NCBI RefSeq assembly: GCF_963675165.1
Contig: NC_087385.1
Coordinates: forward strand, 1,028,001-1,092,000
Source: Halichondria panicea
Lineage: Eukaryota > Porifera > Demospongiae > Suberitida > Halichondriidae
DNA: 64,000 bases
Direction: 5' to 3'
Within the stretch, counting starts at the first letter, position 1. Each line of letters begins with the position of its first letter. Positions 49,814 to 62,525 of this stretch are shown here, one piece after another. The notes beneath the pieces are model-generated. The model saw nothing but the letters and a program-made list of their open reading frames with translations. It searched no databases and was not told where the DNA came from. Both the position numbers and the translations under genes were made by a program.

Positions 49814-50867
49814 CAGAGCAGTAGGCTTGAAATACAAATGTGGCTTAATTTAATCAACATACATGTAATTATGTATACATGTAGTGCAATCATATTTCGT
49901 GCATTTCTGCTAAAGTGAGGAGCAAAGTGAGAAACAGAAGGATGATGTGAGTTTAACAAGTTCGTGTATGCAATACTCTCCCTGATATGCGAACAAGATG
50001 CCTGCTGTATTGAAAACAAGGGTCAGCACGGAGTGTCCCATGAATATCTCACACAGTACACGTGTTACTACTTAAGGTGACACATTCCAAGAAATAACAA
50101 TCAACAGCTAGGCGCTTCCACCATAATTAGAAGCCATAATTATAATAAGTGCAATGCATGACAGATTTATGGAGCGGTCAAACTTAATTCGTTGTGTGAC
50201 CACAGTGCATTCTGCATTGTGTACACAATTACTTGTGCTAACATTCTGCACTCCCTAATTTACCAATAATCTCAACAATGTTACCAGATATGACATCATT
50301 AATTATAATTAATTAATTACTATTATAGCTCTAGAATGATAGGCACATTTACAGCCTCATGATATTCTAGGCAGGCCGCAAGGAAGGAGAAAAAGGCTAT
50401 AGTCTGGAATCGAGGCTAGTTGCACATAGACAGGAAACCTAGTCTACCTACCAGACACAGGAAACTACACTAACTTTGGGAAGTTTGGTAACGAAAAAGG
50501 TCAGCCTAACAGGCAACACCAAAAAAAAAGGGAAGTACTCAACAAAAAGCTATGTATATGAGGCCTTAACAAGAATAACGAAGCTAAACTTGTAACTATT
50601 AATATAGTCAGGCCTACGCAATTATATCTAGTCTACATGTATACCGTACATACTTCAAATCTCTCAGTGGTCCTTCCTAGCGTCAAGAAGTTGTTTGTCT
50701 TAAGAGATTAATGAGATATGACTAATGATGTGTTCCCTAGGGCAAGACTCTCCAGTTTCAAGGAGGCTCTAAAGTTGCTATGGGCACCTAATGTGAAGCT
50801 ACCATAGGTATGTTGAAACATTGGTGTGTCAACCTCACGCACACTAATTGGTATAATTAATTGGCAG

Positions 50868-51243
50868 CATGCAACCAGGACAACACACTGGGTAGGGAGG
50901 GCAGCATGCAACCAGGACAACACACTGGGTAGGGAGGGCAGCATGCAACCAGGACAACACAGGGTAGGGAGGGCAGCATGCAACCAGGACAACACACTGG
51001 GTAGGGAGGGCAGCATGCAACCAGGACAACACACTGAGTAGGGAGGGCAGCATGCAACCAGGACAACACACTGGGTAGGGAGGGCAGCATGCAACCAGGA
51101 CAACACACTGGGTAGGGGCAACCAGGACAACACACTGGGTAGGGAGGGCAGCATGCAACCAGGACAACACACTGGGTAGGGGCAACCAGGACAACACAGG
51201 GTAGGGAGGGCAGCATGCAACCAGGACAACACACTGGGTAGGG
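50868..51243. repeat. 37-bp minisatellite
   Basis: About ten copies of a unit with GCAGCATGCAACCAGGACAA and CACACTGGGTAGGGA; two units lack the GGCAGCAT part and some lack CACTG. All three minus-strand frames stay open across it, an artefact of the repeat rather than a protein. Confidence 0.95.
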
Positions 51244-51366
51244 AGGAGAATTTGTCCTGGGGCAGACCAACAGTGTGTGGGTGTAATGAAGAGGTGGCCT
51301 GCCAACACAGGTTGAAGCGCATGCTATGGAGAATTTGTGGGGTCCATTAACCTGGCTGTATTATTA

Positions 51367-51545
51367 TTACTGGAGATTGCAGAATCTTTGCAACACATGA
51401 ATAGAAGTGTGTAGCACTGTGGTTCCTTATATGGGAAATGCTCCTAGTAAAACAGACCACAGTGTGTACGCAAAATCCATATAAGGAACGCGTAACGCTC
51501 TACGCTTTTACTGGTGTGTTGCAAAGATTCTGCAAACTCCAGTAA
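51367..51545. mobile_element. inverted-repeat element (TTACTGGAG end)
   Basis: 31-bp arms with one mismatch: TTACTGGAGATTGCAGAATC at the left, mirrored at the right end. A second mirrored pair (CCTTATATGG) lies inside, so the whole element could fold into one hairpin. No coding frame. Confidence 0.85.
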
Positions 51546-51641
51546 CACAATAGACATGGTTTACTGCTGCAGCAGGCCTACCTCGATTGACTATATGTGT
51601 AGTAGCCTATAGCTCCTTTATCCACTTCCCAGCCTAATTCT

Positions 51642-51826
51642 TACCATATAGCAGGTAATTTTCGTGGGCAAGCTGACCTCCACGAAATTTTAACGTAGGC
51701 GTGGCTTACCGGAACGTAGGAATGCAGTGCAGCCACAAGACTAAATGAAATTTTTACTGATGAAAAACCACCGTTTTTTGAGTTGAACGAATTTTTTACC
51801 CCACGAAAATTACCCGCTATACGGTA
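51642..51826. mobile_element. short inverted-repeat element (TACCATATAG end)
   Basis: Left end TACCATATAGCAGGTAATTT, right end the mirrored AAATTACCCGCTATACGGTA, followed on both inner sides by TTTTCGTGGG. Close to the elements at 24,552 and 56,431. Confidence 0.8.
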
Positions 51827-53058
51827 TACCCTTGCTATATCACACACACACGCACATCTACAGTGCTATATCCTACGTACATGTTCGGCACTACGTATAT
51901 GCAGTGCGCAAATTAAAGGGATTTTAGACAATGACGAAAATCCCCAGTCAACTGGAACTATCTCACCAAATCAGGGACGAAATGGAAGTATGTAATTAAG
52001 TGTTCTAGGACTGTACCCACTAGGGCGTGGAGGATTCTTGGGCTACTGTCGATGATATCCTTGGCAACCAGGCGATAAGATGGAGACACCCTGTCTATTG
52101 TGGGCAACCCTATTATTAGGTCACCCAATTAAATCATACCAACAACTGGCACTAACTGAAACATCTCCCAACAGATATTATTTGCTTCCAATGGTAGTCA
52201 TGAAAAAATTATAACTTCCTTAGTAACATATACACTCAAAGAAGGGGTAGCCAGGGAGCCAAAGGAGGCAGCTACAGATATGTAAGAAGATCTCATTATC
52301 AAAGCCATGGAGACATACCAAACCATTCTCCACCCAGTGCTTGTGGTCTGAGGCCAGATGGGGGCAATTAGCAATTAAATATCACATACGTCAGAGAGAG
52401 GTCACTAATTGAATATCTATACGTAGCAACTTATAAACATTGTTAACCATTGACAGCGTTAAAATTTATACATACAGTTTTGCTAAGATCATAATTATTG
52501 GCTCCTAAAATCTTGAGTCAAGTCAAGTAGTGGGAGGCAAAAAATGTCCAATCTACAAAGGCAAAACTTCATGGTCTAACTACGCAAGTACGCAACCCAT
52601 TACAATGAAAGTACATGTACTATATGACTCAGCATGTGGAATGCAACATATTATACGTACGGGGGGGTAATGAAAGGACATAGCTCTCAGCAAATAGGCA
52701 CGTACAAGAAAGCAGACCTTTGATGAATTAATGGTTGAAAATTGTGTTGTCTGAAAACAATTAGCTAGAATCACCTGTACTGCATATTTTCTCAGTTGAA
52801 AGGAGAAGACATTATGCTTAATTACGAAACTTGCGGCAGGGACAGCCACACACACTAATAGAAACACACAACTATGAATTTAAACGTTACCTTAGGTTAA
52901 ACTATGACAACATTATTTGTACATGCTTGCAACTACTTTGTACAATACTGTGACATGCTTGAATAGTAGGATGATACGTACAGTCTGTACAATCTAAAAA
53001 TATCCTCAGTAAAATGTTCAAGGAAAGAATAACAATTTTTGGACAAAATTGCCCTAAC

Positions 53059-53064
53059 TTTATT
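53059..53064 (-). promoter_or_regulatory. candidate PSMA7 polyadenylation signal
   Basis: AATAAA on the minus strand, about 140 bases after the PSMA7 stop codon. Confidence 0.55.
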
Positions 53065-53203
53065 TCCACACAACATAAGGGAAAATGCGAGAAATAATTA
53101 GTTAACCACTTTCATTAATAGGGATACGTACACACTAAAAACAATGATAGAGTAGCTATATACAGAGCACCATTGAAACGATTGAGTGCATGATAAGTTA
53201 CAG

Positions 53204-55295
<2,092 letters not shown>

Positions 55296-58200
55296 ATGGA
55301 TGCTCCTATTGAACCATCACCTCGTAGTCGTCCATTCTCTACTGCAGCAGACAGACACCATTACATGTGGAGGGGGGATGGTCCAGGACTGAGAGGGTCT
55401 AACATCATTGCTGTGTATGATCCAAGCACTGAGCTGTGGAGCCTCTTGCCCACCACTGGACCTCTACCCCCTGGAGAGCGAGGTGGTTGCTCTGTTTGTG
55501 TAGGTCGTTGCCTGTATACCTTTGGTGGTCATGATGGGTCTTCTTACGCCAATGACATGAGCAAGCTTGATCTGGACACTCTCCAGTGGACCAAACTTCA
55601 ATCTTTTGGTAGCCAGCCTATTAAAAAGAGTGGTTGTGGACTTGTCCGTGTGAACGAGAGAACTCTGTGTTGCATTGGAGGATACGGTATTGAGGGCACC
55701 ACACAACCAGGATCAACATTCACCAGACGCACTGATGGACGTGGATGGACAAATGAGTTCCAATTTTTCAATGTTGAAAATGGTAATGCTATCTGTCCTG
55801 ATTTACTACTATCCCTTCGTTATTCTGTTGACCCTAATTTCTTCAGGTGTCTGGTCGTCTCCTGAGCTCGGAGGAGAGAGACCTCCTCCCTGTAGTGGCT
55901 TCACCTTCACTATGGTGGACCAGCACAGGGCAGTCCTCTTTGGAGGGTTCCAACCTGGCTGTGGTGGTAACGTCAATGATGTCTACCTTTTCAATTTCAG
56001 GGACATGGTTAGTTGGTGAAATATGAAATATTCATCCACAACTTAATGGTGTGTGTTCACTGTGTGTAGGAGGTCACTAAGGTGAAGCCAGTACAGGGAG
56101 AGCCATGGCCAGTGGGGAGGTCAGGCCATGCTGCTTGTTGTCTCAACTATGGCCAGGACCACCCTCAACTATTGATGTATGGAGGAAGAGATAATGACAA
56201 CAAGGTACTAGGGGACATGTGGATACTGGACGCTGACACTGGCAAGTGTACAGAGGTGAGGATGGTTTATACCTACAATTACAACATACTACTGTTCAAC
56301 CTGAGGCTTAGCCTCGATTCAAGGCCGATTAAAATACGGCCTGGTACCTATTGCATGGTGATAATGCGCATGCGTTAGTTTATTTACTAGAATCCGGGGA
56401 ATCCCCTTTTTCTTTCTCTCTTCTATTTTCTACCGTATAGCGCGAAATTTTCGAGGCACTTATATTTCGTGGATTGGCCTCTAAAAGCATTTTCGTTGCA
56501 CAATGTTCGCGGAATTACTGCTTACCGGAAGCCACGCCTTTAAATCTTTGCATGTTATAGCAGGTAATTCTAATTAAAGAACAATTTTCGTGGACTTAAT
56601 TTTCGTGTAGAATTCTAACCCACGAAATCCGCGAAAATTAAGCCCCTCGAAAACTTTGCGCTATACAGTATCTATGTACATCAGCTAGCTCTCTGTTGCG
56701 TTGTTCCAGAAGGCTTTCACACTAGTCTGAAGCCAGAAGAGGCTCTCATCTACCTCTATGATGGCTATATGGTCAGGATATCTTAGCTTGGATCTGTACA
56801 GGTTATGGGAAGTGTATGCCTCTTAACTGCTACTTGCGAAGGCAACCTGGCTATAGGACGATCGTAGACGTAGATGAGAGCTTCTTCTGTCTTTAGACTT
56901 AAATGTTCAAGCTTTTACACCAACACAATAGATTGCATAAGCCACAGCTTCACGGAACTCAGCCATGGAGATAAAGTATTACGGAACATATTCTTAGTTA
57001 ACTTACGGGTACTAAGGTTTTACGTTCATAGTACGATTACCCATATTCTGGGTAATTTGAAGTGCATGCGCACTATCACCCCTGCAATACATGTAGGTAC
57101 CAGGCCGTATTTTAATCGGCCTTGAATCGAGGCTCCTGAGGCTATACTAAACATTAATGTGTGGGTGTATGTTACACATGTACTTTATACCACCAAGAGT
57201 GCAGGTCATATCAGTAGATTGCCTTTTTTACATTGTGTACCTCTAGGTGACACCTTCTGAGTCAATGACACCACGTTATAAGCATTCCATCACTGCCACC
57301 AATCTGGGACCTGGACTCACTGAGGTCCTCGTGTTTGGAGGCCGTCGGGAGAGGAGGGGAAATGAGACAACTATACTGAGATTTGGTGAGCAGCTACAGC
57401 TAAGCAAATATTGTTAGACAAGATAATATACATGAACTACATGGAAAAATGCCTCAGGTATACTGTGGGACTTAGTATACCTGCAACTTACTTGTCAAGC
57501 CTTGAGGGCAAGGTTTGCGCATGTGCACTATCTAAATGAGTGTGTGTCAAGCACACTTGTAGTACCCTCGCTACACTTAGGATACTATATAAAGCAGTGT
57601 AAGTCTATCTACCATATAGTACAACATTTTCCCGTGGGTAAGGCGTGGCTTCCGGTATACATAATTATATTCCTTCCTACAGCTACAGAGTTGACTGGAC
57701 CCTCGGCTCGGATGTGGGCTCTTGTGGATGTGGCCCACAACGACACTAGAGGTTCCGCACAGCGACTGAGTGAGAAGAGGATCAGACAAGCAACTGCTCG
57801 TGCCTCATCAGTCAGTGAGACCAGCGACCACTCCTCTCAAGACCGGATTAGAGTTCTGGAACAACAGTTACGAGCAGCAGAGCAGAGAGAGCACGACACT
57901 CAACGTCACCACCGAGTACAGTTGGAAGAAAAGGATCAAGAATTAGCTATTAAAGATCTTGAATTGGCTACACAAGCTAGAGAATTGGCCACGAATAAAC
58001 GAGAATCATATGATGCCAACCATCACCATGCAGATGCCGAGAGGAGAGTCCAAGAGCTGATTGCTGAAATGGAACGACTTCAAGAAAGCCTCCAAGATCT
58101 TACTGCTGAAAATGGGAGGTTGAACAGGAGAGCCCAGCTGGCAGAGGAGCGAGCAGAGGGTCTGGAGACTCAGTGGGTGGTCCATCGCGGGATGATCCAA

Positions 58201-58917
58201 ATGACAGAGAGACAGCTCGGTGGGGGAGGATGGGGGGTCGTCAAAGTGGCCAAGTTCCGAGGAATCGAGGTGGCAGCCAAGACACTGTACGAGCAGCTCA
58301 CTTCCGTCTATTATCGACGCATGTTTATTCGTGAGATGAACATGGCGGCTCGTCTGCGACACCCACACCTGGTCCAGTTCATAGGAGCCACGCTGGAGGA
58401 GGAGATGATCATCCTGACAGAGCTCATGGCCACCAGTCTGAGAAGGGTGCTGGAGGGAGGTCGTATCTCACGTGAACACATCCTCTCCATCTCTGTGCAG
58501 GTCTGTCAAGCCCTCAACTATCTCCACCTCATGCAGCCAGACCCAGTGATCCATCGTGACATCAGCAGTGCAAACGTCCTCCTCAACCCTCTACCCGACG
58601 GTCGCTGGAGTGCAAAGGTCACTGATTACGGATCGGTGAACACCCTGCGGATGTTGAACACTGTCAATCCAGGGAGTCCTGTATACGCTGCCCCTGAGGC
58701 CAGTAACCCGTCGCTCCAGTCAACCAAGATGGACATGTTCAGTCTGGGGGTGCTCCTGATCGAGATATGTTCTGGCCAGTTTCCGAGCCAGGAAGAACGC
58801 GAGAGCTTATTCCTCACCATCCAAGACCGTCAGTTCTCTGACATTATCAGTCGTTGTATCGATAGAGAAAGAGACAATCGACCAACCGCTCGACAACTGT
58901 TGAATGAACTACAGTAG
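55296..58917 (+). CDS. kelch-repeat / coiled-coil / protein kinase fusion
   Basis: Five coding exons, 55,296-55,782, 55,847-56,007, 56,070-56,255, 57,247-57,385 and 57,683-58,917, in frame, for 735 aa. Residues about 1-330 hold about five kelch-type units (CLYTFGGHDG, LCCIGGYG, AVLFGGFQPG, LLMYGGRDND, EVLVFGGRR), likely a propeller that binds a partner. Residues about 375-490 are a charged, heptad-like coiled coil. The kinase domain (about 500-735) has the glycine loop LGGGGWGVVKVA, the ATP lysine in VAAKTL, the catalytic HRDISSANVLL, DYG in place of DFG, and AAPEAS. All key catalytic residues are present, so activity is likely. It most resembles tyrosine-kinase-like kinases. The acidic-loop Phe to Tyr change is mild. 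No signal peptide or membrane segment is seen, so it is probably cytoplasmic. I know of no established vertebrate gene with this architecture. Intron 3 carries nested inverted-repeat elements. Confidence 0.93.
56431..56670. mobile_element. nested short inverted-repeat element (TACCGTATAG end)
   Basis: Left end TACCGTATAGCGCGAAATTT and right end the mirrored TTTGCGCTATACAGTA, with TTTTCGAGG next to both. It lies inside the foldback element at 56,300-57,145. Confidence 0.85.
56737..56890. repeat. inner inverted repeat
   Basis: CAGAAGAGGCTCTCATCTAC at the left is mirrored, with one difference, about 130 bases further on, also inside the foldback element. Confidence 0.75.
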
Positions 58918-59165
58918 AACTGCACTAGATAGATAGTTTTGTTCATCTACTAAATTGGACGTTATTATGTGTTCGTTGTTAATGTTGTAATGTTTATTGT
59001 AAGGCATTATTGATTGATTTGAGAAGAGACAACTGATTGGCTGTACTACTGTGTGGGCAATTAATAATTAAAGGAGGGGGTGTGTGAGATCTATTGCTGA
59101 TTCAGCTTTTCCCATTGAACCCTGACCTTTCACAATAATTATTGCTGATTCAGCATTTTGCTGGG

Positions 59166-60137
59166 ATGGAGTCCATTGAAAGAAGCTCTCATAAAGTTGT
59201 TGTGGAGCAAGCTAAGAGACTATTGTGTGACCTGTTAGCTGACCCCTTCCTCAGTGACATCTCCCCCACTGCCACTCATGACGAGGTGGCCTCACAGCTC
59301 ACCCTGGAGCAAGGAAGGGCCATCACTGTGCATGTGAGGCGGTTTGATGATCAAGTACTTTGTAAGCGTATGAATGTGTGTATATAGTCCATGTAAGATG
59401 TAACCAACCATGAATTATCCAAGTGAGAGTGTGAGTCAGTGCATGCTTTGCAATGTGCATTTGCGTGTATGTCATTTTTAGAATTATGTTTGTGATAATT
59501 ATAAGACCAACTAGACAACGCACAACTAGCTGTGTGTTAATGAATGTGATGTTATATTTCAGCTGTGATAGTGCTCCAAGGTGCAACGGTGGGTGACCTC
59601 ATACGTACTGTACAGAGGTCGGTGATGAAGCAGCTGTCACTGGCCGACAGGACCACACCCATTAGTTGGTATGCATGGCTGTAGCTTATTCTGTAGAATC
59701 CCCTTATTGAGCGGACACATTTTGGGGTACATAGTTTTTCCTTTACTTGATGAGTGGTTGTTTTGTATTCAGACTGTTGATTTGTGTCCTGGCCTCTATG
59801 TAATTATCGTAACTAGCCTTTCTTTATGTTTCAGAGATGGCTACTGTAATTTTTATTTAATATCTACTGTTTTACAGGAGGTCTGTATGGAGGAGGTATG
59901 CATTGTCCACTGGGCAGACATTGCTTAGCAACAGAAAGGCTAAGTTAGTCAGGTAAATTTCTTATAGTTTTCCTGGCTGCATGAATCTTATTACACTACC
60001 TCACTAGCTATGCTAGTACTAATGTTATAACCAATGGCTTCATTGTCTTCCTTCTATTCAGCCTGGAGATTGGTAATCGTTCAGAAGTGCAGTTTGTCAA
60101 GAAACTGAGACTAAAGAATGACCAACACAGACACTAA
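59166..60137 (+). CDS. SNRNP25: U11/U12 small nuclear ribonucleoprotein 25 kDa protein
   Basis: SNRNP25 is a ubiquitin-like protein of the U11/U12 di-snRNP, the part of the minor spliceosome that recognises U12-type introns. Four exons, 59,166-59,361, 59,563-59,668, 59,878-59,952 and 60,062-60,137, all GT-AG and in frame, give 150 aa (human 132). Residues about 20-60 carry LLCDLLADPFLSDI, then THDEVASQLTLEQGRAITVHV as the first strand-helix part. Later blocks SVIVLQGATVGDLIRTVQR, ISWRSVWRRYALSTGQ and IGNRSEVQFVKKLR match the human order IVVVQSATVLDL, ISWSYVWRTYHL and IRNRDEVSFIKKLR. I chose the ATG at 59,166 because it is the first in frame. It starts 248 bases after the kelch-kinase stop in the same direction. 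Confidence 0.93.
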
Positions 60138-60308
60138 CATTTCCAATTAATAATTTATAAACTTTCCACGATACTTTCATTTCATCACATTATATGAATA
60201 ATTTTATCAAGAGTGGCTTATGTTGTATATACAGCATTTAATTTGAATTGATGACATGAACAATTAAGTGCAAAAATTGTGTTATTAATTTAACGAATTG
60301 AAATTGGT

Positions 60309-60593
60309 TCAGCTAATGGGATGGTGGAGATGAGGCTCTGGATTTTTGCTGAAGTTCTTAGTAGCAGTGATTTTAATTAACAGTTCCATAGCGTTAGCAA
60401 CCACCATGTCTAGAGGGTCCATGGCAACTCGCTGTATCCACTTGGGGATGGTGGTTTGTGCGTGCTTGAACCCCAGCCTTTCTAGTAACCAACTGATGTG
60501 AGGGTCCAACTCCCAGCACACACACTCAAAGTTGCAGAGCACTGGTGTTGACTTCGGAGGTGATGTGGGGGCGGTGTCTGTGGATTCAGGATC
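60309..60593 (-). CDS. orphan terminal exon, unknown protein
   Basis: On the minus strand a good acceptor (CCCACTCCCTCTCAG) near 60,594 opens a frame of about 94 codons to the TGA at 60,309. After a proline- and serine-rich start it reads CNFECVCWELDPHISWLLER and then IPKWIQRVAMDPLDMVVANA, a sequence of normal amino-acid composition with predicted helices. I do not recognise the family. No upstream exon is evident in the remaining 3.4 kb, where a decayed PSMA7 piece stands. It may be the last exon of a gene lying to the right, a remnant, or a chance frame. Confidence 0.4.
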   Translation of the reverse strand, partial: DPESTDTAPTSPPKSTPVLCNFECVCWELDPHISWLLERLGFKHAQTTIPKWIQRVAMDPLDMVVANAMELLIKITATKNFSKNPEPHLHHPIS

Positions 60594-60710
60594 TGAGAGG
60601 GAGTGGGGGGGAGAAAAATGTGAATAAGGTCCACAAATCATGCATCAGCAGATAAAAGACTGTCTTTCAATACACAAAGGCTGGTGCATGGTAGAAGCAG
60701 AATTAATAGG

Positions 60711-61140
60711 CACACTAAAAACAATGGTCGAGTAGCTATATACAGAGCACCATTGACACGATTGAGTGATAAGTTACTTAGGAGGGCGTGGCATCAGATT
60801 TCTTTGTCTTTCTCCTTTCTGCCTCCTGTTCTTTGCTCTTCTCGATGTACCTGTCCACAGCGTCCAAGTCAAGGAACTGAAGGCAACAAAAAATGTCAAG
60901 ATGATTTCTGCCATACGAATTAAAATTGGACTACAAAAACGCCCGAAGAAATTACGAGACTTTCCCTAACCTCGAGGGGTTTCCCCTTCTCCATGGCGGT
61001 GGGTCTTACTGCCTGACTGGACCACCTCCAGGAGAGCCTTGATGGCCAGTATGACTGTGTCATCCTTAGTCTTCACTGCCAGTAGTGTTTCTCAAGGTAC
61101 TCCCTCACTGACTTGCCACTGCGTCCCGTGGCATTGGCCT
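60711..61140 (-). pseudogene. decayed duplicate of PSMA7 exons 4-5 and 3' UTR
   Basis: It matches 53,124-53,592 closely: the 3' UTR (AGCTATATACAGAGCACCAT), exon 5, intron 4 and exon 4. Exon 5 lost codons, and exon 4 has two deletions (after the CCATGG near 60,995 and near 61,080) that break the frame. It is in the same orientation as the parent and lacks exons 1-3, so it makes no subunit. Retained intron 4 shows a DNA-level duplication, not a retrocopy. Confidence 0.92.
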
Positions 61141-61515
61141 GTGTGTGTGTGTGTGTGTGTGTGTTTGGGAGATTTGAAATAAAAAATAACTTTGGGTGTA
61201 TATCCGTCCACTGAAACCCTGCTGACTCATATAATCAAAAATTCAAATTTCTCAAACAGGAAGATGACTGTTTTCCCGTTCATAGCATACAACACATATC
61301 AATGACATGCTATTTGTTAAATGTAGTGCAGTCCAACAAAATTGGTTTAATCTTATGCTGTGTCCTAAGAAGAAATATAGCTAGAGCAGTTATAGTTAAA
61401 CACATTAGAATAGCAACCGGGGGTAACTAGATGTCCGACCTTGAGAATCGGAAACAGTGGGTTAAAGATCTTTGGAGGCGCGCCAACTCTCCCCACACGT
61501 CTAGCACATTCCCAG
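61141..61515. repeat. repeat unit 1 with structured hairpin
   Basis: Begins with a GT run and is related to 62,197-62,525 over most of its length. The best-kept part (about 61,430-61,500) has a 6-bp stem (61,434-61,439 with 61,447-61,452) around the loop CTTGAGA, then an outer GTGGG/CCCAC pair (61,457-61,461 with 61,492-61,496). Confidence 0.75.
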
Positions 61516-62196
61516 TTGCATATTTTAACAACAGTCACATGTAACTTAGTACATTATTGTAACCAGTTACAATGTTGTGCTATTATGACTTAAAAATTAA
61601 AAGAAACAAAAGAAAAACTACAAACAGACAATTATATTAAAATACATAATAATTTGTTTAGAGGCTTAGAATTGTAGGCTTTATTGTAGGAATAGTTGAT
61701 ACAATTACTAAGTATGCTGTTGAGGCTTCAAGTATACACTATAGAATGCTAGTGGTATGCACAATATTCGTTTGCTTACTGCATGGTTTCTTTCCTCGCC
61801 ATTTTTTAAGGTTCCGTGTGCTTTCTGGGATCACATGATTCCTTTTTAGCTATTCTTTTTAGCTATTATTTGATTATTATTTGATTGTTGTGATGCTCTT
61901 TATCATGTGGGTACTGTGTGGGACTGCAGGGGCTAGAGTGTCGTGTTCCTCTAACCTTGTGGTTATTGTGTTGTATTGGTAGCTAAAGAGAAGCCATAAA
62001 CTATGCCCACGCTTTTGAACCACTAAATTATTTTTTGTATTTTTTTTGTATTTTTGTTTTGGCATTTTGTCAAAAAAACTTTTTTTTTATATAATTATGT
62101 GTGTGAATGGGTTAGTCTTCTATTGGGAATGTAGAATTATCTCCAGGCATTAACCCTTTCCCTGCTTTAATTAAAAGTGCATTAGTCAGATATCAG
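61516..62196. other. no gene seen
   Basis: AT-rich DNA with poly-T stretches; an open frame on the minus strand near 61,877-62,065 is lysine/asparagine-rich and unconvincing. Confidence 0.5.
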
Positions 62197-62525
62197 TGTG
62201 TGTGTGTGTGTTCGAGGTTTCAAAATAAAATTATAAGAAATAATAAATAACTTTTGGGTGGAATTGTATCCACTGCTCATATTACTAGCTCAAACGGGAT
62301 GCTCGCTTAATTTAATTTTAACATTTGATGCTAATTAAGTGTATTTACAACAAGGATTTACCAGAAACAAACAAACAAACAAACAAAAATTAGACAGCAC
62401 AAAACCATACAGGTATAGAAAAGCAAACAGATGCTCGGCCTTGAGAGCCGAGAATGATGGGTTAAAGAGTCTTTAACGGTGCACCAACCCTCCCCATTCA
62501 TCTGTTGCAATTGCATTCAGAACTA
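62197..62525. repeat. repeat unit 2 with structured hairpin
   Basis: Second copy of the unit at 61,141. The stem (62,434-62,439 with 62,447-62,452) around the same CTTGAGA loop is kept although three of its six pairs have different bases. It is followed by GTTAAAG/CTTTAAC and an ATGGG/CCCAT pair. Confidence 0.75.

Larger units (their letters stand above)
44128..53203. other. 9-kb intergenic region
   Basis: I recognise no gene on either strand: open frames are short, lack splice-consistent neighbours and resemble no protein family. The region holds four inverted-repeat elements or hairpins (44,474, 47,679, 51,367, 51,642), tandem repeats (45,925, 47,287, 50,868) and CA runs (49,727-49,813). 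Its left edge should contain the thrombospondin promoter, and its right edge the PSMA7 3' UTR. Short non-coding RNAs or enhancers cannot be excluded. Confidence 0.6.
56300..57145. mobile_element. foldback element in kelch-kinase intron 3
   Basis: The left arm (56,300-56,400) and right arm (57,045-57,145) are mirrored over up to 100 bp, with a nearly perfect core containing GCCTCGATTCAAGGCCGATT and TACGGCCTGGTACCTA. No coding frame. It encloses two smaller inverted-repeat structures. Confidence 0.88.

Noticed and set aside
50708..51322. long open frames of about 140-200 codons on the minus strand
   Set aside because: All three frames are open only because the 37-bp unit has no stop; the peptide is the translated repeat.
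57502..57682. separate start of a stand-alone kinase at 57,502
   Set aside because: The upstream part is intronic, a good acceptor lies at 57,682, and the kelch exons join in frame there.
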